From: Chamaelirium japonicum
Taxonomy: Eukaryota; Streptophyta; Magnoliopsida; Liliales; Melanthiaceae
NCBI GenBank assembly: GCA_947650365.1
Contig: CANTAL010000025.1
Span: forward strand, 1,984,001-2,048,000
DNA: 64,000 nucleotides
Direction of reading: 5' to 3'
Part shown: positions 26,624 to 39,000 of the stretch, in pieces
How the letters are laid out: the number at the start of each line of letters is the position of its first letter
Position numbering within the stretch: the stretch's first letter is position 1
The notes under the pieces: model-generated
Databases searched by the model: none
The model's input: the letters and a program-made list of their open reading frames with translations, nothing else
What the model was told of the DNA's origin: nothing
Made by a program: the position numbers and the translations under genes

Positions 26624-29600
26624 TCCATTCTAATTCATTCCTATGATCCATTCTATTCAATTGTATGATCCATTCTAATTCATTCGCACGATCAATTCTA
26701 ATTCATTCGTCCGATCCATTCTAATTCATTCGCACGAATGTATCCATTCTAATTCATTCGTATGATCCATTCTAATTCATTCGCATGATTCATTCTAACT
26801 CATTCGGTGGATCCATTCTAATTCATTTGTACAATCCATTCTAATTTATTCGCACGATCCATTCTAATTTATTTGTACGATCCATTCTAATTCATTCGTA
26901 CGATCTATTCTAATTCATTTGCATGATCCATTCTAATTCATTCATACGATCCATTCTAATTCATTCATACAATCCATTCAAATTCATTCGTACGATGTAA
27001 TCTAATTCATTCGCACAAATGTATCTATTCTAATTCATCCGTACAATGCGTTCTAATCCATTCGTACGATCCATTCTAATTCATTCGTATAATCAATTCT
27101 AATTCATTCACATGATCCATTCTAATTCATTCGTACGATCCATTCTAATTCATTCGTACGATCCATTCTAATTCATTCGTATAATCCATTCTAATTCATT
27201 CGTACGATCTATTCTAATTCATTCGCACGAATGTATCCATTCTAACTCATTCTAATTCATTCGTACGATCCATTCTGATGCATTCATACGATTCATTCTA
27301 ATTCATTCGCACGATCCATTCTAATTCATTCGTACGATCCATTCTAATTCATTCTCACGAATGTAACCTTTCTAATTCATTTGTATGATCCATTCTAATT
27401 CATTCGTACGATCCATTCTAATTTATTCGTACGATCCATTCTAATTCATTCCTATGATATATTCTAATTCATTCATATGATCCATTCTAATTCATTCGCA
27501 CGATCCATTCTAATTCATTCGCACAATCCATTCTAATTTATTCGTACGATCCATTCTAATTCATTCGCACGAATGTATCCATTCTAATTTATTCGTACGA
27601 TCCATTCTAATGCATTCATACGATTCATTCTAATTCATTCGCATAAATATATCGATTCTTATTCATTCGTACGATCCATTCTAATTCATTCACATGATCC
27701 ATTCTAATTCATTCGCCCAAATGTATCCATTCTAATTCATTCGTACGATCCATTCTAATGCATTCGTACGATTCATTCTAATTCATTTGCACGATCATTC
27801 GCACGATCCATTCTAATTCATTCGTACGATCCATTCTAATTCATTCGTACGATCCATTCTAATTCATTCTCACGAATGTAACCTTTCTAATTCATTTGTA
27901 TGATCAATTCTAATTCATTCGTACGATCCAGTCTAATCCATTCGTACGATTCATTCTAATCCATTCGTACGATCCATTCTAATTCATTCGCACAAATGTA
28001 TCCATTCTAATTCATTCGTACGATCCATTCTTATTCATTCGCACGATGCATTCTAATTCATTCGTACGATCCATTCTAATTCATTCGCACGATCCATTCT
28101 AATTCATTCGTACAATCCATTCTAATTCATTCGTACAATCCATTCAAATTCATTCGTACGATGCAATCTAATTCATTCGCACAAATGTATCTATTCTAAT
28201 TCATTCGTACAATGCATTCTAATCCATTCGTACGATCCATTCTAATCCATTCGTACGATCCATTCTAATTCATTCGCACGAATGTAACCATTCTAATTCA
28301 TTCATATGATCCATTCTAATTCATTCGTACGATCCATTCTAATTCGTTCGTATGATACATTCTATTTCATTCGTACGATCGATTCTAATTCATTTGCATG
28401 AATGTATCCATTCTAATTTATTCGTACGATCCAGTCTAATTCATTCGTACGATCCATTCTAATTCATTCGCACGAATATATCCATTCTAATTCATTCGTA
28501 CGATCCTTTCTAATTCATTTGCACGATCCATTCTAATTCATTCCTATGATCTATTCTAATTTATTCATACAATCCATTCTAATTCATTTGTGCGATCCAT
28601 TCTAATTCATTCGCACGAATGTATTCATTCTAATTCATTCGCTCGAATGTATCCATTCAAATTCATTCGTACGATCCATTCTAATTCGTTCGAACGATCC
28701 ATTCTAATTTGTTCGTACGATTCATTCTAATTCATTCGTACGATCCATTGTAATGCATTCGTATGATTCATTCTAATTCATTCACACGATTCATTCTAAT
28801 TCATTCGTACGATCCATTCTTATTCATTCGTCCGATCCATTCTAATTCATTCGTACGATCTATTCAAATTCATTCGTACGATCCATTCTAATTCATTCGC
28901 ACGATCCATTCTAATTCATTCGTATGATCCATTCTAATTCATTCACACAATCTAATCTAATTCAAACGTACGATCCATTCTAATTCATTCACATGATGTA
29001 TTCTAATTCATTCGTACGATCCATTCCAATTCATTTGTACGATCCATTTTAATTCATTTGTATGATCCATTCTAATGTATTCGTACGATTGATTCTAATT
29101 CATTCGCACGATCCATTCTAATTCATTCGTACGATCCATTCTAATTCATTCGTACGATCCATTCAAATTCATTCGCATGATCCATTCTAATTCATTCGTA
29201 CGATCCATTCTAATTCATTCTCACGAATGTAACCTTTCTAATTCATTTGTATGATCCATTCTAATTCATTCGTACGATCCGTTCTATTCCATTCGTACGA
29301 TCCAAATTCATTCATACAATCCATTCAGATTCATTCGCACAAATGTATCCATTCAAATTCATTCGTACGATCCATTCTAATTAATTCGCATGATCCATTC
29401 TAATTCAGTCGTATGAATGTATCCATTTTAATTAATTCGTATGATCCATTCTAATTTGTACGATCCATTCTAATCCATTCGTACGATCCATTCTAATCCA
29501 TTTGTATGATCCATTCTAATTCATTCGCATGAATGTAACCATTCTAATTCATTCGTACGATCCATTCTAATTCATTCCTACGATCCATTCTAATTCATTC

Positions 29601-30273
29601 GCACGAATGTATCCATTCTAATTCATTTGCACGATCCATTCTAATTCATTCCTATAATCCATTCTAATTCATTCGTACTATCCATTCTAATTCATTCGCT
29701 CGAATGTATCCATTCTAATTCATTCGTACGATCCATTCTAATTCATTCATACGATCCATTCTAATCCATTCGTACGATCCATTCTAATTTATTCGTACAA
29801 TGCGTTCTAATCTATTCGTACGATCCAATCTAATTCATTCGTACGATCCATTCTAATTCATTTGTACGATCCATTCTAATTCATTCGCTCGAACGTATCC
29901 ATTCTAATTCATTCGTATGATCCATTCTAATTCATTCGTATGATCCATTCTTACTCTTTTGGTGGATCCATTCTAATTCATTCGTACGATCCATTCTAAT
30001 TCATTCGCACGATCCATTCTAATTTATTCGTACGATCCATTCTAATTCATTCGTACGATCTATTCTAATTCATTCGCATGATCCATTCTAATTCATTCGT
30101 ACGATCCATTCTAATTCATTCGTACAATCCATTCAAATTCATTCGTACGATGCAATCTAATTCATTTGTACAAATGTATCTATTCTAATTCATTCGTACA
30201 ATGCGTTCTAATCCATTCGTACGATCCATTCTAATCTATTCCTACGATCCATTCTAATTCATTCGCACAAATG

Positions 30274-30278
30274 TAACC
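30274..30278. repeat. Target-site duplication, left (TAACC)
   Basis: TAACC precedes the TG of the solo LTR and is repeated exactly at 31493-31497. Removing the LTR and one copy restores an intact 28-bp monomer (AAATGTAACC then ATTCTAATTC). Confidence 0.95.
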
Positions 30279-30429
30279 TGTTGGGGGTAGCTGAAATCCG
30301 CGCAGAAGTCGGAATCCTCATCCGCATGAGCTCGTCTCCTATCTCCGCGCGCTTCCCACCAGTTCGCCCTGGTCTGTGGATCTCATAGACCCTAGGACTC
30401 CAAGGGGTGAAGAACTCGCAAGGAGTTCG

Positions 30430-30443
30430 CCCCCCCCCCCCCC
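30430..30443 (+). repeat. C14 homopolymer
   Basis: Fourteen C in a row within the LTR U3, preceded by GAGTTCG. Its length is likely variable between individuals and prone to sequencing error. Confidence 0.9.
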
Positions 30444-30503
30444 ATGCTCGCCGAATCATCTTGACAGGGAGCGAGATCAATATTGGGCTGAAGGGGCCTA
30501 GGC

Positions 30504-30756
30504 AAAGAGCTCGCTCAGAACATCGCCTAAGCTCTCTTAGGAGCTCGGCGAAGCTCGCTCAGGAGCTCGCCAAAGCTCGCTCAGGAGCTCGCCAAAGCTC
30601 GCTCAGGAGCTCGATTACGCTCACTGGAACTCGCCTAAGCTCGCCAGAGCTCGCCAAAGCTCGCTCTGGAGCTCGCCTAAGCTCACTCAGGAGCTCGCCT
30701 AAGCTCGCTCAGAAGCTCGCCAAAGCTCGCTCGGGAGTTCGCCCAAGCCCGCACGA
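30504..30756 (+). repeat. GC-rich 22-bp minisatellite inside LTR U3
   Basis: About 11 imperfect copies of a unit built of AAGCTCGCTCAGG and AGCTCGCCA, itself roughly two 11-bp halves sharing GCTCGC. GAGCTC (SacI) recurs in most copies. The U3 position means it could act as promoter-upstream repeats, as tandem repeats do in some LTRs; that role is inferred. It keeps a 159-codon frame open across 30407-30886, which I do not accept as a gene. Confidence 0.88.
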
Positions 30757-31257
30757 GAATCTGCCTACAGTGGCAGCGGGAGTTAGACCGTCATGCGTAA
30801 CAAAATCGCCAACACCGCGGACACCCCCAGCTCGCCAGACCCCCCTGTTTATCAAAGAGGTCGCTCCTGCAAGGTCCGACTCTTGATAGATGTGGAAGGG
30901 AAGGCGGAGTAATGGAGGGCGAGCTCGCCCTGGCTCCCCACCTGAGGTCGCCCCCGTAAAGAGGCATAAAGGTTGCCAGGTGACGAAATCCCACGAAAGC
31001 TACGTGGACAAACATCCATGGAAGCCCGCCAGAATCAGTTTTGAGACCTCCCAGACTTGAACATTCTAGAATAGCCACCTGGCAGCGACAAGAAAGATGC
31101 TCTCCCCCACTCAAACCGCCTGGCAGGCTCGACGACAAAGAATGTCAGGGGCGCAAGTACCAAGGATCGTCAGAGACCCACGCGAGCCAGAACGTGGGGG
31201 TCTAGAAGGCACTGGAAAGAATCTCCACGTGTCGGACAGCGGTAGGTCGCCAATGTC

Positions 31258-31263
31258 TATAAA
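31258..31263 (+). promoter_or_regulatory. Putative LTR TATA box (TATAAA)
   Basis: TATAAA in the context GTCTATAAATGCTC, about 235 bp from the LTR 3' end. This is a usual place for the U3/R boundary, so transcription would start near 31290 and run into the forward satellite beyond 31497. Confidence 0.6.
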
Positions 31264-31350
31264 TGCTCACCCCCAGGCTCCAAGGTACAGGTTCGAAATC
31301 CTTTTCCCTACCACTTTTGTCCACTAAAGCTCACCGTTGTGCACCTGAGA

Positions 31351-31370
31351 CTGACTTGAGCGTCGGAGGG
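31351..31370 (+). other. LTR R/U5 motif resembling a conserved plant LTR stretch
   Basis: CTGACTTGAGCGTCGGAGGG lies downstream of the TATA box. From memory, very similar strings occur in the R/U5 of many plant LTR elements; a repeat database search would settle it. About 50 bp further on is a pyrimidine tract ending TTTCAG (to 31422) followed by GTACGCC, also typical of this zone. Confidence 0.55.
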
Positions 31371-31432
31371 TCTGCGCTCCTAGTGGAGCCAGCCGTTCTT
31401 ACGCTTTTTCTTTGTCTTTCAGGTACGCCGCA

Positions 31433-31492
31433 CGGACCAGCGAAATATCCCCCGAACATTTAGCAACGGACCAGCGAAATATCCCCCGAACA
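31433..31492 (+). repeat. Duplicated LTR 3' terminus (34-bp period)
   Basis: A 26-bp stretch running from CGGACCAGCG to CCCCCGAACA occurs at 31433-31458 and again at 31467-31492, separated by TTTAGCAA. Either copy could serve as an LTR end, but the target duplication abuts only the outer one. Confidence 0.92.
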
Positions 31493-31497
31493 TAACC
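31493..31497. repeat. Target-site duplication, right (TAACC)
   Basis: This is an exact match to 30274-30278, directly after the terminal CA of the LTR. Confidence 0.95.
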
Positions 31498-32814
31498 ATT
31501 CTAATTCATTCGTACGATCAATTCTAATTCATTACTATGATTCATTCTAATTCATTCACACGAATGTATCCATTCTAATTCATTTGCACGATCCATTCTA
31601 ATTCATTCCTATGATCCATTCTAATTCATTCGTACGATCCATTCTAATTCATTCGTACGATCCATTCTAATTCGTTCGTACGATCCATTCTAATCCATAC
31701 GTACGATCCATTCTAATCCATTCGTACGATCCATTCTAATCCATTCGTACGATCCATTCTAATTCATTCTCACAAATGTAACCTTTCTAATTCATTTGTA
31801 CGATCCATTCTAATCCATTCGTACGATCCATTCTAATCCATTCGTACGATCCATTCTAATTCATTCGCACGAATGTAACCATTCTAATTCATTCCTACGA
31901 TCCATTCTAATTCATTCCTACAATCCATTCTAATTCATTCGCACGAATGTATCCATTCTAATTCATTTGCACGATCCATTCTAATTCAATCCTATGATCC
32001 ATTCTAATTCATTCGTACGATCCATTCAAATTCATTCGTACGATCCATTCTAATTCATTCGTACGATCCATTCTAATTCATTCGCATGATCTATTCGTAC
32101 GATCCATTCTAATCCATTCGTACGATCCATTCTAATTCATTACTACGATCCATTCTAATTCGTTCATACGATCTATTCTAATTCGTTCGTACGATCCATT
32201 CTAATTCATTCGCACGATCCATTCTAATTCATTCGCACGATCCATTCTATTTCATTCGTATCATCCATTCTAATTCATTCGTACGATCCATTCTAATTCA
32301 TTCGTATGATCCATTCTAACTCATTCGCACAAATGTATCCATTCTGATTCATTCGTACGATCCATTCTAATTCATTCGCACGATCCATTCTAATTCATTC
32401 GTACGATCCATTCTAATTTATTCGTACGATCCATTCTAATTCATTTGCACAAATATATCCATTCTAATTCATTTGTATGATCCATTCTAATTCATTCGTA
32501 CGATCCATTCTAATCCATTCATACGATCCATTCTAATCCATTCGTAAGATCCATTCTAATCCATTCGTACGATCCATTCAAATTCATTCGTATGATCCAT
32601 TTTAATTTATTCGTTCAAATATATTCATTCTAATTCATTCGTACGATCCATTCTAATTCATTCGCACGATCCATTCTAATTCATTCGTACGATCTATTCT
32701 AATTCATTCGTACGATCCATTCTAATTCATTCGCACGATCCATTCTAATTCATTTGTACGATCCATTTTAATTCATTCGCATGATCCATTCTAATTCATT
32801 CGTATGATACATTC
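31493..32814 (+). repeat. Satellite block 26, forward
   Basis: Continuation of block 25 past the LTR, same direction. A short unit (GATCTATTCGTACGATCC) lies near 32090. The block ends CGTATGATACATTCATACGACTG, similar to the switch at 22130. Confidence 0.88.
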
Positions 32815-33536
32815 ATACGACTGAATTAGAATGGATTGTATGAATGAATTAGAATTGATCATACGAATGAATTAGAATGGATCGTACGAATGAATTAGAA
32901 TGGATCGTGCGAATGAATTAGAAAGGATCGTACGAATGAATTAGAATGGATATATTTGAACGAATAAATTTGAATGGATCATATGAATGAATTAGAATGG
33001 ATCGTACGAATGAATTAGAATGGATCGTACGAATGAATTAGAATGGATCGTACAAATGAATTAGAAAGGTTACATTTGTGAGAATGAATTAGAATGGATC
33101 GTACGAATGAATTAGAATGGATCGTACGAATGGATTAGAATAGATCGTACGAATGAATTAGAATGGATCGTACGAATGCATTAGAATGGGTACATTTGTG
33201 CGAATGAATTAGAATGGATCGTACGAATGAATTAGAATGGATCGTGCGAATGAATTAGAATGGATCGTACGAATGGATTAGAATGGATCGTGCGAATGAA
33301 TTAGAATGGATCGTACGAATGAATTTGAATGGATACATTTGTGAGAATGAATTAGAATGGATCGTACGAATGAATTAGAATGGATCATACGAATGAATTA
33401 GAATGGATCGTGTGAATGAATTAGAATGGATACATTCGTACGAATGAATTAGAATGGATCGTACGAATGAATTAGAATGGTTACATTCGTGCGAATGAAT
33501 TAGAATGGATCGTACGAATGGATTAGAATGGATCGT
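32815..33536 (-). repeat. Satellite block 27, reverse
   Basis: First reverse block downstream of the solo LTR promoter, so an LTR-initiated transcript would cross a forward-then-reverse pair here. The block ends GGATCGTCTAATTC, a switch off the palindrome centre. Confidence 0.86.
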
Positions 33537-34352
33537 CTAATTCATTCGCACGATCCATTCTAATTCATTCGTATGATCCATTCTAATTCAATCCTACGAT
33601 CTATTCTAATTCATTCGCTCGAATATATCCATTCTAATTCATTTGTACGATCCATTCTTATTCATTCGTACGATCCATTCAAATTCATTCGCATGATCCA
33701 TTCTAATTCATTCGTACGATCCATTCTAATTCATTCTCACGAATGTAACCTTTCTAATTCATTTGTATGATCCATTCTAATTCGTTCGTACGATCCATTC
33801 TAATCTATTCATACGATCCATTCTAATTCATTGGTACGATCCATTCTAATTCATTCGCACGAATGTATCCATTCTAATCCATTCTAATTCATTCGCTCGA
33901 ATGTATGCATTCTAATTCATTCGTACGATCCATTCTAATTCATTCGTCCGATCCATTCTAATTCATTCGCACGAATGTATCCATTCTAATTCATTCGTAC
34001 AATCCATTCTAATTCATTCGCACGATCCATTCTAATTCATTCGTATGATCCATTCTAATTCATTCGTACAATCCATTCTAATTCATTCGCTCGAATGTAT
34101 CCATTCTAATTCATTCGTACGATCCATTCTAATTCATTCGTTCGATCCATTCTAATTCATTCTCATGAATGTAACCTTTCTAATTCATTTGTATGATCCA
34201 TTCTAATTCATTCGTACGATACATTCTAATCCATTCGTAAGATCCATTCTAATCCATTCGTACGATCCATTCTAATCCATTCGTACGATCCATTCTAATC
34301 CATTCGTACGATCTATTCTAATTCATCGCACGAATCCGTTCTAATTCATTCG
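33537..34352 (+). repeat. Satellite block 28, forward
   Basis: Forward monomers with module copy 33573-33770 and a 10-bp slip (CATTCTAATC before CATTCTAATT) near 33865-33885. A shortened unit, ATTCATCGCACGAATCCG, precedes the switch at CATTCGAAC|GAATG. Confidence 0.86.
33573..33770 (+). repeat. Higher-order module with incidental 65-codon open frame
   Basis: Sixth open copy of the module. A related copy at about 35105-35310 has the same monomer order. Confidence 0.82.
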
Positions 34353-34737
34353 AACGAATGAATTAGAATGGATTTATTCGTGCGAATGAATTAGAACGGA
34401 TTCATGCGATGAATTAGAATGGATTAGAATGGATACATTCGAGCTAATGAATTAGAATGAATCGTACGAATGAGTTAGAATGGATCGTACGAATGGATTA
34501 GAATGAATCGTACGAATGGATTAAAATGGATCATACAAATGAATTAGAAAGATTACATTCGCTCGAATGAATTAGAATGGATCGTACGAATGAATTAGAA
34601 TGGATCGTACGAATGAATTAGAATGGATACATTCTAGCGAATGAATTAGAATTGATCGTACGAATGAATTAGAATGGAGCATACGAATGAATTAGAATGG
34701 ATCGTGCAAATGAATTAGAATAGATTATACGAATGAA
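34353..34737 (-). repeat. Satellite block 29, reverse
   Basis: It opens with irregular units (GAACGGATTCATGCGATGAATT) that pair with the ATTCATCGCACGAATCCG unit to the left as a nested hairpin over about 34323-34415. The block ends GAATGAATCTATTC. Confidence 0.84.
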
Positions 34738-36034
34738 TCTATTCTAATTCATTCGCACAAATGTATCTATTCTAATTCATTCGTACAATGCGTTCTAATC
34801 CATTCGTACGATCCATTCTAATTCATTCGCACGAATGTAACCATTCTAATTCATTCGTACAATCCATTCTAACTCATTCGTACGATCCATTCTAATTCAT
34901 TCGTACGATCCATTCTAATTCATTCGTACGATCCATTCTAATTCATTCGTACGATCCATTCTAATTCGTTCGTACGATCCATTCTAATTCGTTCGTACGA
35001 TCCATTCTAATTCGTTCGTACGATCCATTCTTATTCATTTGTATGATCCATTCTAATTCATTTGTACGATCCATTTTAATTCATTTGTACGAACCATTCT
35101 AATTCATTCGTACGATCCATTCTAATTCATTCCTACGATCTATTCTAATTCATTCGCTCGAATGTATCCATTCTAATTCATTCATACGATCCATTCTTAT
35201 TCATTCGTACGATCCATTCAAATTCATTCGCATGATCCATTCTAATTCATTCGTATGATCCATTCTAATTCATTCTCATGAATGTAACCTTTCTAATTCA
35301 TTTGTATGATCCATTCTAATTCATTCGTACGATCCATTCTAATCCATTCGTACGATCCATTCTAATCCATTCGTACGAATGTATCCATTCTAATCCATTC
35401 TAATTCATTCGCACGAATGTATCCATTCTAATTCGTTCATACGATCCATTCTTATTCATTCACACGAATGTAACCTTTCTAATTCATTTGTATGATCCAT
35501 TCTAATCCATTCGTACGATCCATTCTAATCCATTCGTACGATCCATTCTAATCCATTCGTACGATCCATTCTAATTCATTCGCTCGAATGTATCCATTCT
35601 AATTCATTCGTACGATCCATTCTAATCCATTCGTACGATCCATTCTAAACCATTCGTACGATCCATTCTAATTCATTCGCACGAATGTAACCATTCTAAT
35701 TCATTGATACGATCCATTCTAATTCATTCGCACAATCCATTCTAATTCATTCGTACGATCCATTCTAATTCATTCGCACGATCCATTCTAATTCATTCGT
35801 ACGATCCATTCTAATTCCTTCGCACAATCCATTCTAATTCATTCGTACGATCCATTCTAATTCATTCGTTCGATCTATTCTAATTCATTCGTACGATCCA
35901 TTCTAATTCATTCGTACGATCCATTCTAATTCATTCGCACGATCCAATCTAATTTATTCCTATGATCCATTCTAATTCATTCGCACGAATGTAACCATTC
36001 TAATTCATTTGTACGATCCATTCTAATTCATTCG
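34738..36034 (+). repeat. Satellite block 30, forward
   Basis: Forward monomers. A run of TTCGTTC units lies at about 34965-35025. A 10-bp slip occurs near 35390-35400. The block ends exactly on CATTCGTAC|GAATG. Confidence 0.87.
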
Positions 36035-39000
36035 TACGAATGAATTATAATGGATACATTCGAGCGAATGAATTAGAATAGATCGTACGAATGAAATAGA
36101 ATGGATCGTACGAATAAATTAGAATGGATCGTGCGAATGAATTAGAATGGATCGTACGAATGAATTAGAATGGATCCACCGAATGAGTTAGAATGGATCA
36201 TACGAATGAATTAAAATTGATCGTACGAATGAATTAGAATGGATTGTGCGAATGAATTAGAATGGATACATTTGTGTGATGAATAAGAATGGAGCGTACG
36301 AATGAATTAGAATGGAGCGTACGAATGAACTAGAATGGATACATTCGTAGGAATGAATAAGAATGGATCGTACGAATGGATTAGAATGGTTACATTCGTG
36401 CGAATGAATTAGAATAGATCATACGAATGAATTAGAATGGATCGTACGAATGAATTAGAATAGATCGTACGAATGCATTAGAATGGATCGTATGAATGAA
36501 TTAGAATGGATACATTCGAGCGAATGAATTAGAATGGATCGTGCCAATAAATTAGAATGGATCGTACGAATGAATTAGAATGGATCATACAAATGAATTA
36601 GAATGGATCGTACAAATGAATTAGAAAGGTTACATTTGTGAGAATGAATTAGAATGGATCGTACGAATGAATTAGAATGGATCGTACGAATAGATTACAA
36701 TGGATCGTATGAATGGATTGTGTCGAGCGAATGAATTAGAATAGATCGTACGAATGAATTAGAGTGGATCATACGAATGAATTAGAATGGATCGTGCGAA
36801 TGAATTAGAATGGATCGTACGAATGAATTAGAATGGATCGTACAAACAAATTAGAATGGATCGTACGAACGAATTAGAATGGACCGTGCGAATGAATTAG
36901 AATGGATCATACGAATAAATTAGAATGGATCGTACGAACGAATTAGAATGGATCCTATGAACGAATTAGAATGGATCATACGAATGAATTAGAATGGATC
37001 GTACGAATGAATTCGAAAGGTTACATTTCTGAGAATGAATTAGAATGGATCGTACGAATGAAGTAGAATGGATCGTACGAATGGATTACAATGGATCGTA
37101 CGTACGAATGGATTAGAATGGATCATACGAATGGATTAGAATGGATCGTACGAATGGATTAGAATGGATCGTACGAATGAATTAGAATGGATCATACAAA
37201 TGAATTAGAAAGGTTACATTCGTGAGAATGAATTAGAATGGATCGTACGAATGCATTAGAATGGATATATTCGTACGAATGAATTAGAATGGATCGTATG
37301 AATGAATTAGAATGGATCGTACAAATGGCTTAGAATGGATCGTACGAATGAATTAGAATGGATCGTACAAATGAATTAGAAAGGTTACATTTGTGCGAAT
37401 GAATAAGATTGCATCGTACGAATGAATTTGAATGGATTGTACGAATGAATTAGAATGGACCATACGAATGAATTAGAATGGATATATTCGTGCGAATGAA
37501 TTAGAATGGATCCTAGGAATGAATTAGAATGGATCGTACGAATGAATTAGAATGGATAGTGCGAATGAATTAGAATGGATCGTGTGAATGAATTAGAATG
37601 GATCGTGCGAATGAATTAGAATGGATCGTACGAATGAATTAGAATGGATCGTGCGAATGAATTAGAATGAATCGTATGAATGAATTAGAATGGATCGTAC
37701 GAATGAATTAGAATGGATCATATGAATGAATTAGAATGGTTACATTCGTGTGAATGAATTAGAATGGATCGTACGAATGGATTAGAATGGATCGTACGAA
37801 TAGATTAGAACGCATTGTACGAATGAATGAGAATAGATACATTTGTGCGAATTAATTAGATTGCATCGTGCGAATGAATTAGAATGGATCGTACGAATGA
37901 ATTAGAATGGATCGTGCGAATGAATTAGAATGGATCAAATGAATGAATTAGAATGGATCGTACGAATGAATTAGAATGGATCGTACGAATGAATTAGAAT
38001 GGATCCACCGAATTAGTTAGAATGGATCATACGAATGAATTAGAATGAATCATACGAATGAATTAGAATGGATTGTACGAATAAATTAGAATGGATCGTA
38101 GGAATGAATTAGAATGGATCGTGCAAATGAATTAGAATGGATACATTCATGCGAATGAATTAGAATGGATCGTAGGAAGGAATTAGAATGGATCGTACGA
38201 ATGAATTAGAATGGTTACATTCGTGCGATTGAATTAGAAAGGATCGTACGAATGAATTAGAATGGATATATTCGTGCGAATGAATTAGAATGGATCGTAC
38301 GAATGAATTAGACTGGATCGTACGAATGAATTAGAATGGATCGTACGAATGAATTAGAATAAATCGAACGAATGAATTAGAATGGATCGTGCAAATGAAT
38401 TAGAATGGATACATTCGTGCGAATGAATCTTAATGGATTGTATGAATGAATTACAATGGATCATACGAATGAATTAGAATAGATCGTACGAATGAATTAG
38501 AATAGCTCATACAAATGAATTAGAATGAATTGTACGAATGAATTAGAATGGTTATATTCGCGCGAATGAATTAGAATAGATCGTACGAATGAATTAGAAT
38601 AGATCGTACAAATAAATTAGAATGGATCGTGTGAATGAATTAGAATGGATCCACCGAATGAGTTAGAATGGATCATACGAATGAATTAGAATGAATCGTA
38701 TGAATGAAATAGAATGGATTATTTTAATGAATTAGAATGGATCGTATGAATGAATAATAATGGATCGTACGAATGAATTAGAATGGATCGTCCGAATGAA
38801 TTAGAATTAATCGTACGAATGAATTAGAATGGATCGTGCGAATGAATTAGAATGGATCGTGCGAATGAATTAGAATGGATACATTTGTACAAATGAATTA
38901 GAATGGATCGTGCGAATGAATTAGAATGGATACATTCGAGTGAATGAATTAGAATGGATCGTACGAATGAATTAGAATGGATCATAGGAATGAATTAGAA

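Larger units (their letters stand above)
1..30278. repeat. Left arm of 23/28-bp satellite array
   Basis: Continuous tandem array of a 23-bp monomer made of halves CATTCTAATT and CATTCGTACGATC, mixed with 28-bp monomers in which AATGT is added after the second half's CACG. Both directions occur in alternating blocks. Monomers differ mostly by single substitutions at the two CpGs of the second half, and by rarer 10-bp slips between the two CATTC pentamers. GC is about 35 percent (8 of 23 bases in the consensus). The '+' strand of the monomer has 6 C and 2 G, so GC skew flips at each change of direction. No gene, RNA gene or other unique DNA was seen inside. The array runs off the left edge of the window. 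Confidence 0.97.
25661..30278 (+). repeat. Satellite block 25, forward (longest forward run)
   Basis: 4.6 kb without a change of direction, continuing after the solo LTR to 32814. Notable units are a truncated monomer ATCCATTCCTCGATCC near 26325, another (ACGATCATTCGCACG) near 27790, and module copy 26426-26623. ACGATGYAATC markers lie near 25870, 26990, 28155 and 30145. The last monomer is a 28-mer cut by the LTR. Confidence 0.9.
30279..31492 (+). mobile_element. Solo LTR of a plant LTR retrotransposon (1214 bp)
   Basis: The element starts TGTTGGGGG and ends CCCCCGAACA, which gives TG...CA termini with an imperfect terminal inverted repeat. It is flanked by the 5-bp direct repeat TAACC. There is no gag or pol reading frame, primer-binding site or polypurine tract, and the length suits a single long LTR, so a solo LTR left by recombination between the two LTRs of a full element is the best reading. 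Forward orientation is supported by a TATA box at 31258-31263, near the 3' third, and by CTGACTTGAGCGTCGGAGGG at 31351-31370, which resembles a stretch I recall from R/U5 regions of plant LTRs. This suggests U3 of about 1 kb and R-U5 of about 0.2 kb. Superfamily (Ty3/gypsy or Ty1/copia) cannot be set without the internal region. Confidence 0.88.

Noticed and set aside
30407-30886. 159-codon frame in the solo LTR, plus smaller overlapping frames at 30259-30480, 30791-31138, 31097-31327 and 31263-31463
   Set aside because: They run through the C14 tract, the 22-bp minisatellite and LTR control sequence, overlap each other on both strands, and show no gag, pol or other recognisable domain.
31289-31303. 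Pol III B box in GGTTCGAAATCC
   Set aside because: It has one base too many against GGTTCGANTCC, there is no A box or tRNA fold nearby, and the position fits LTR R/U5 sequence.
30279-31492. Complete short non-autonomous LTR element
   Set aside because: No second LTR, primer-binding site or polypurine tract was found inside. The repeated 26 bp at the 3' end is too short to be an LTR.
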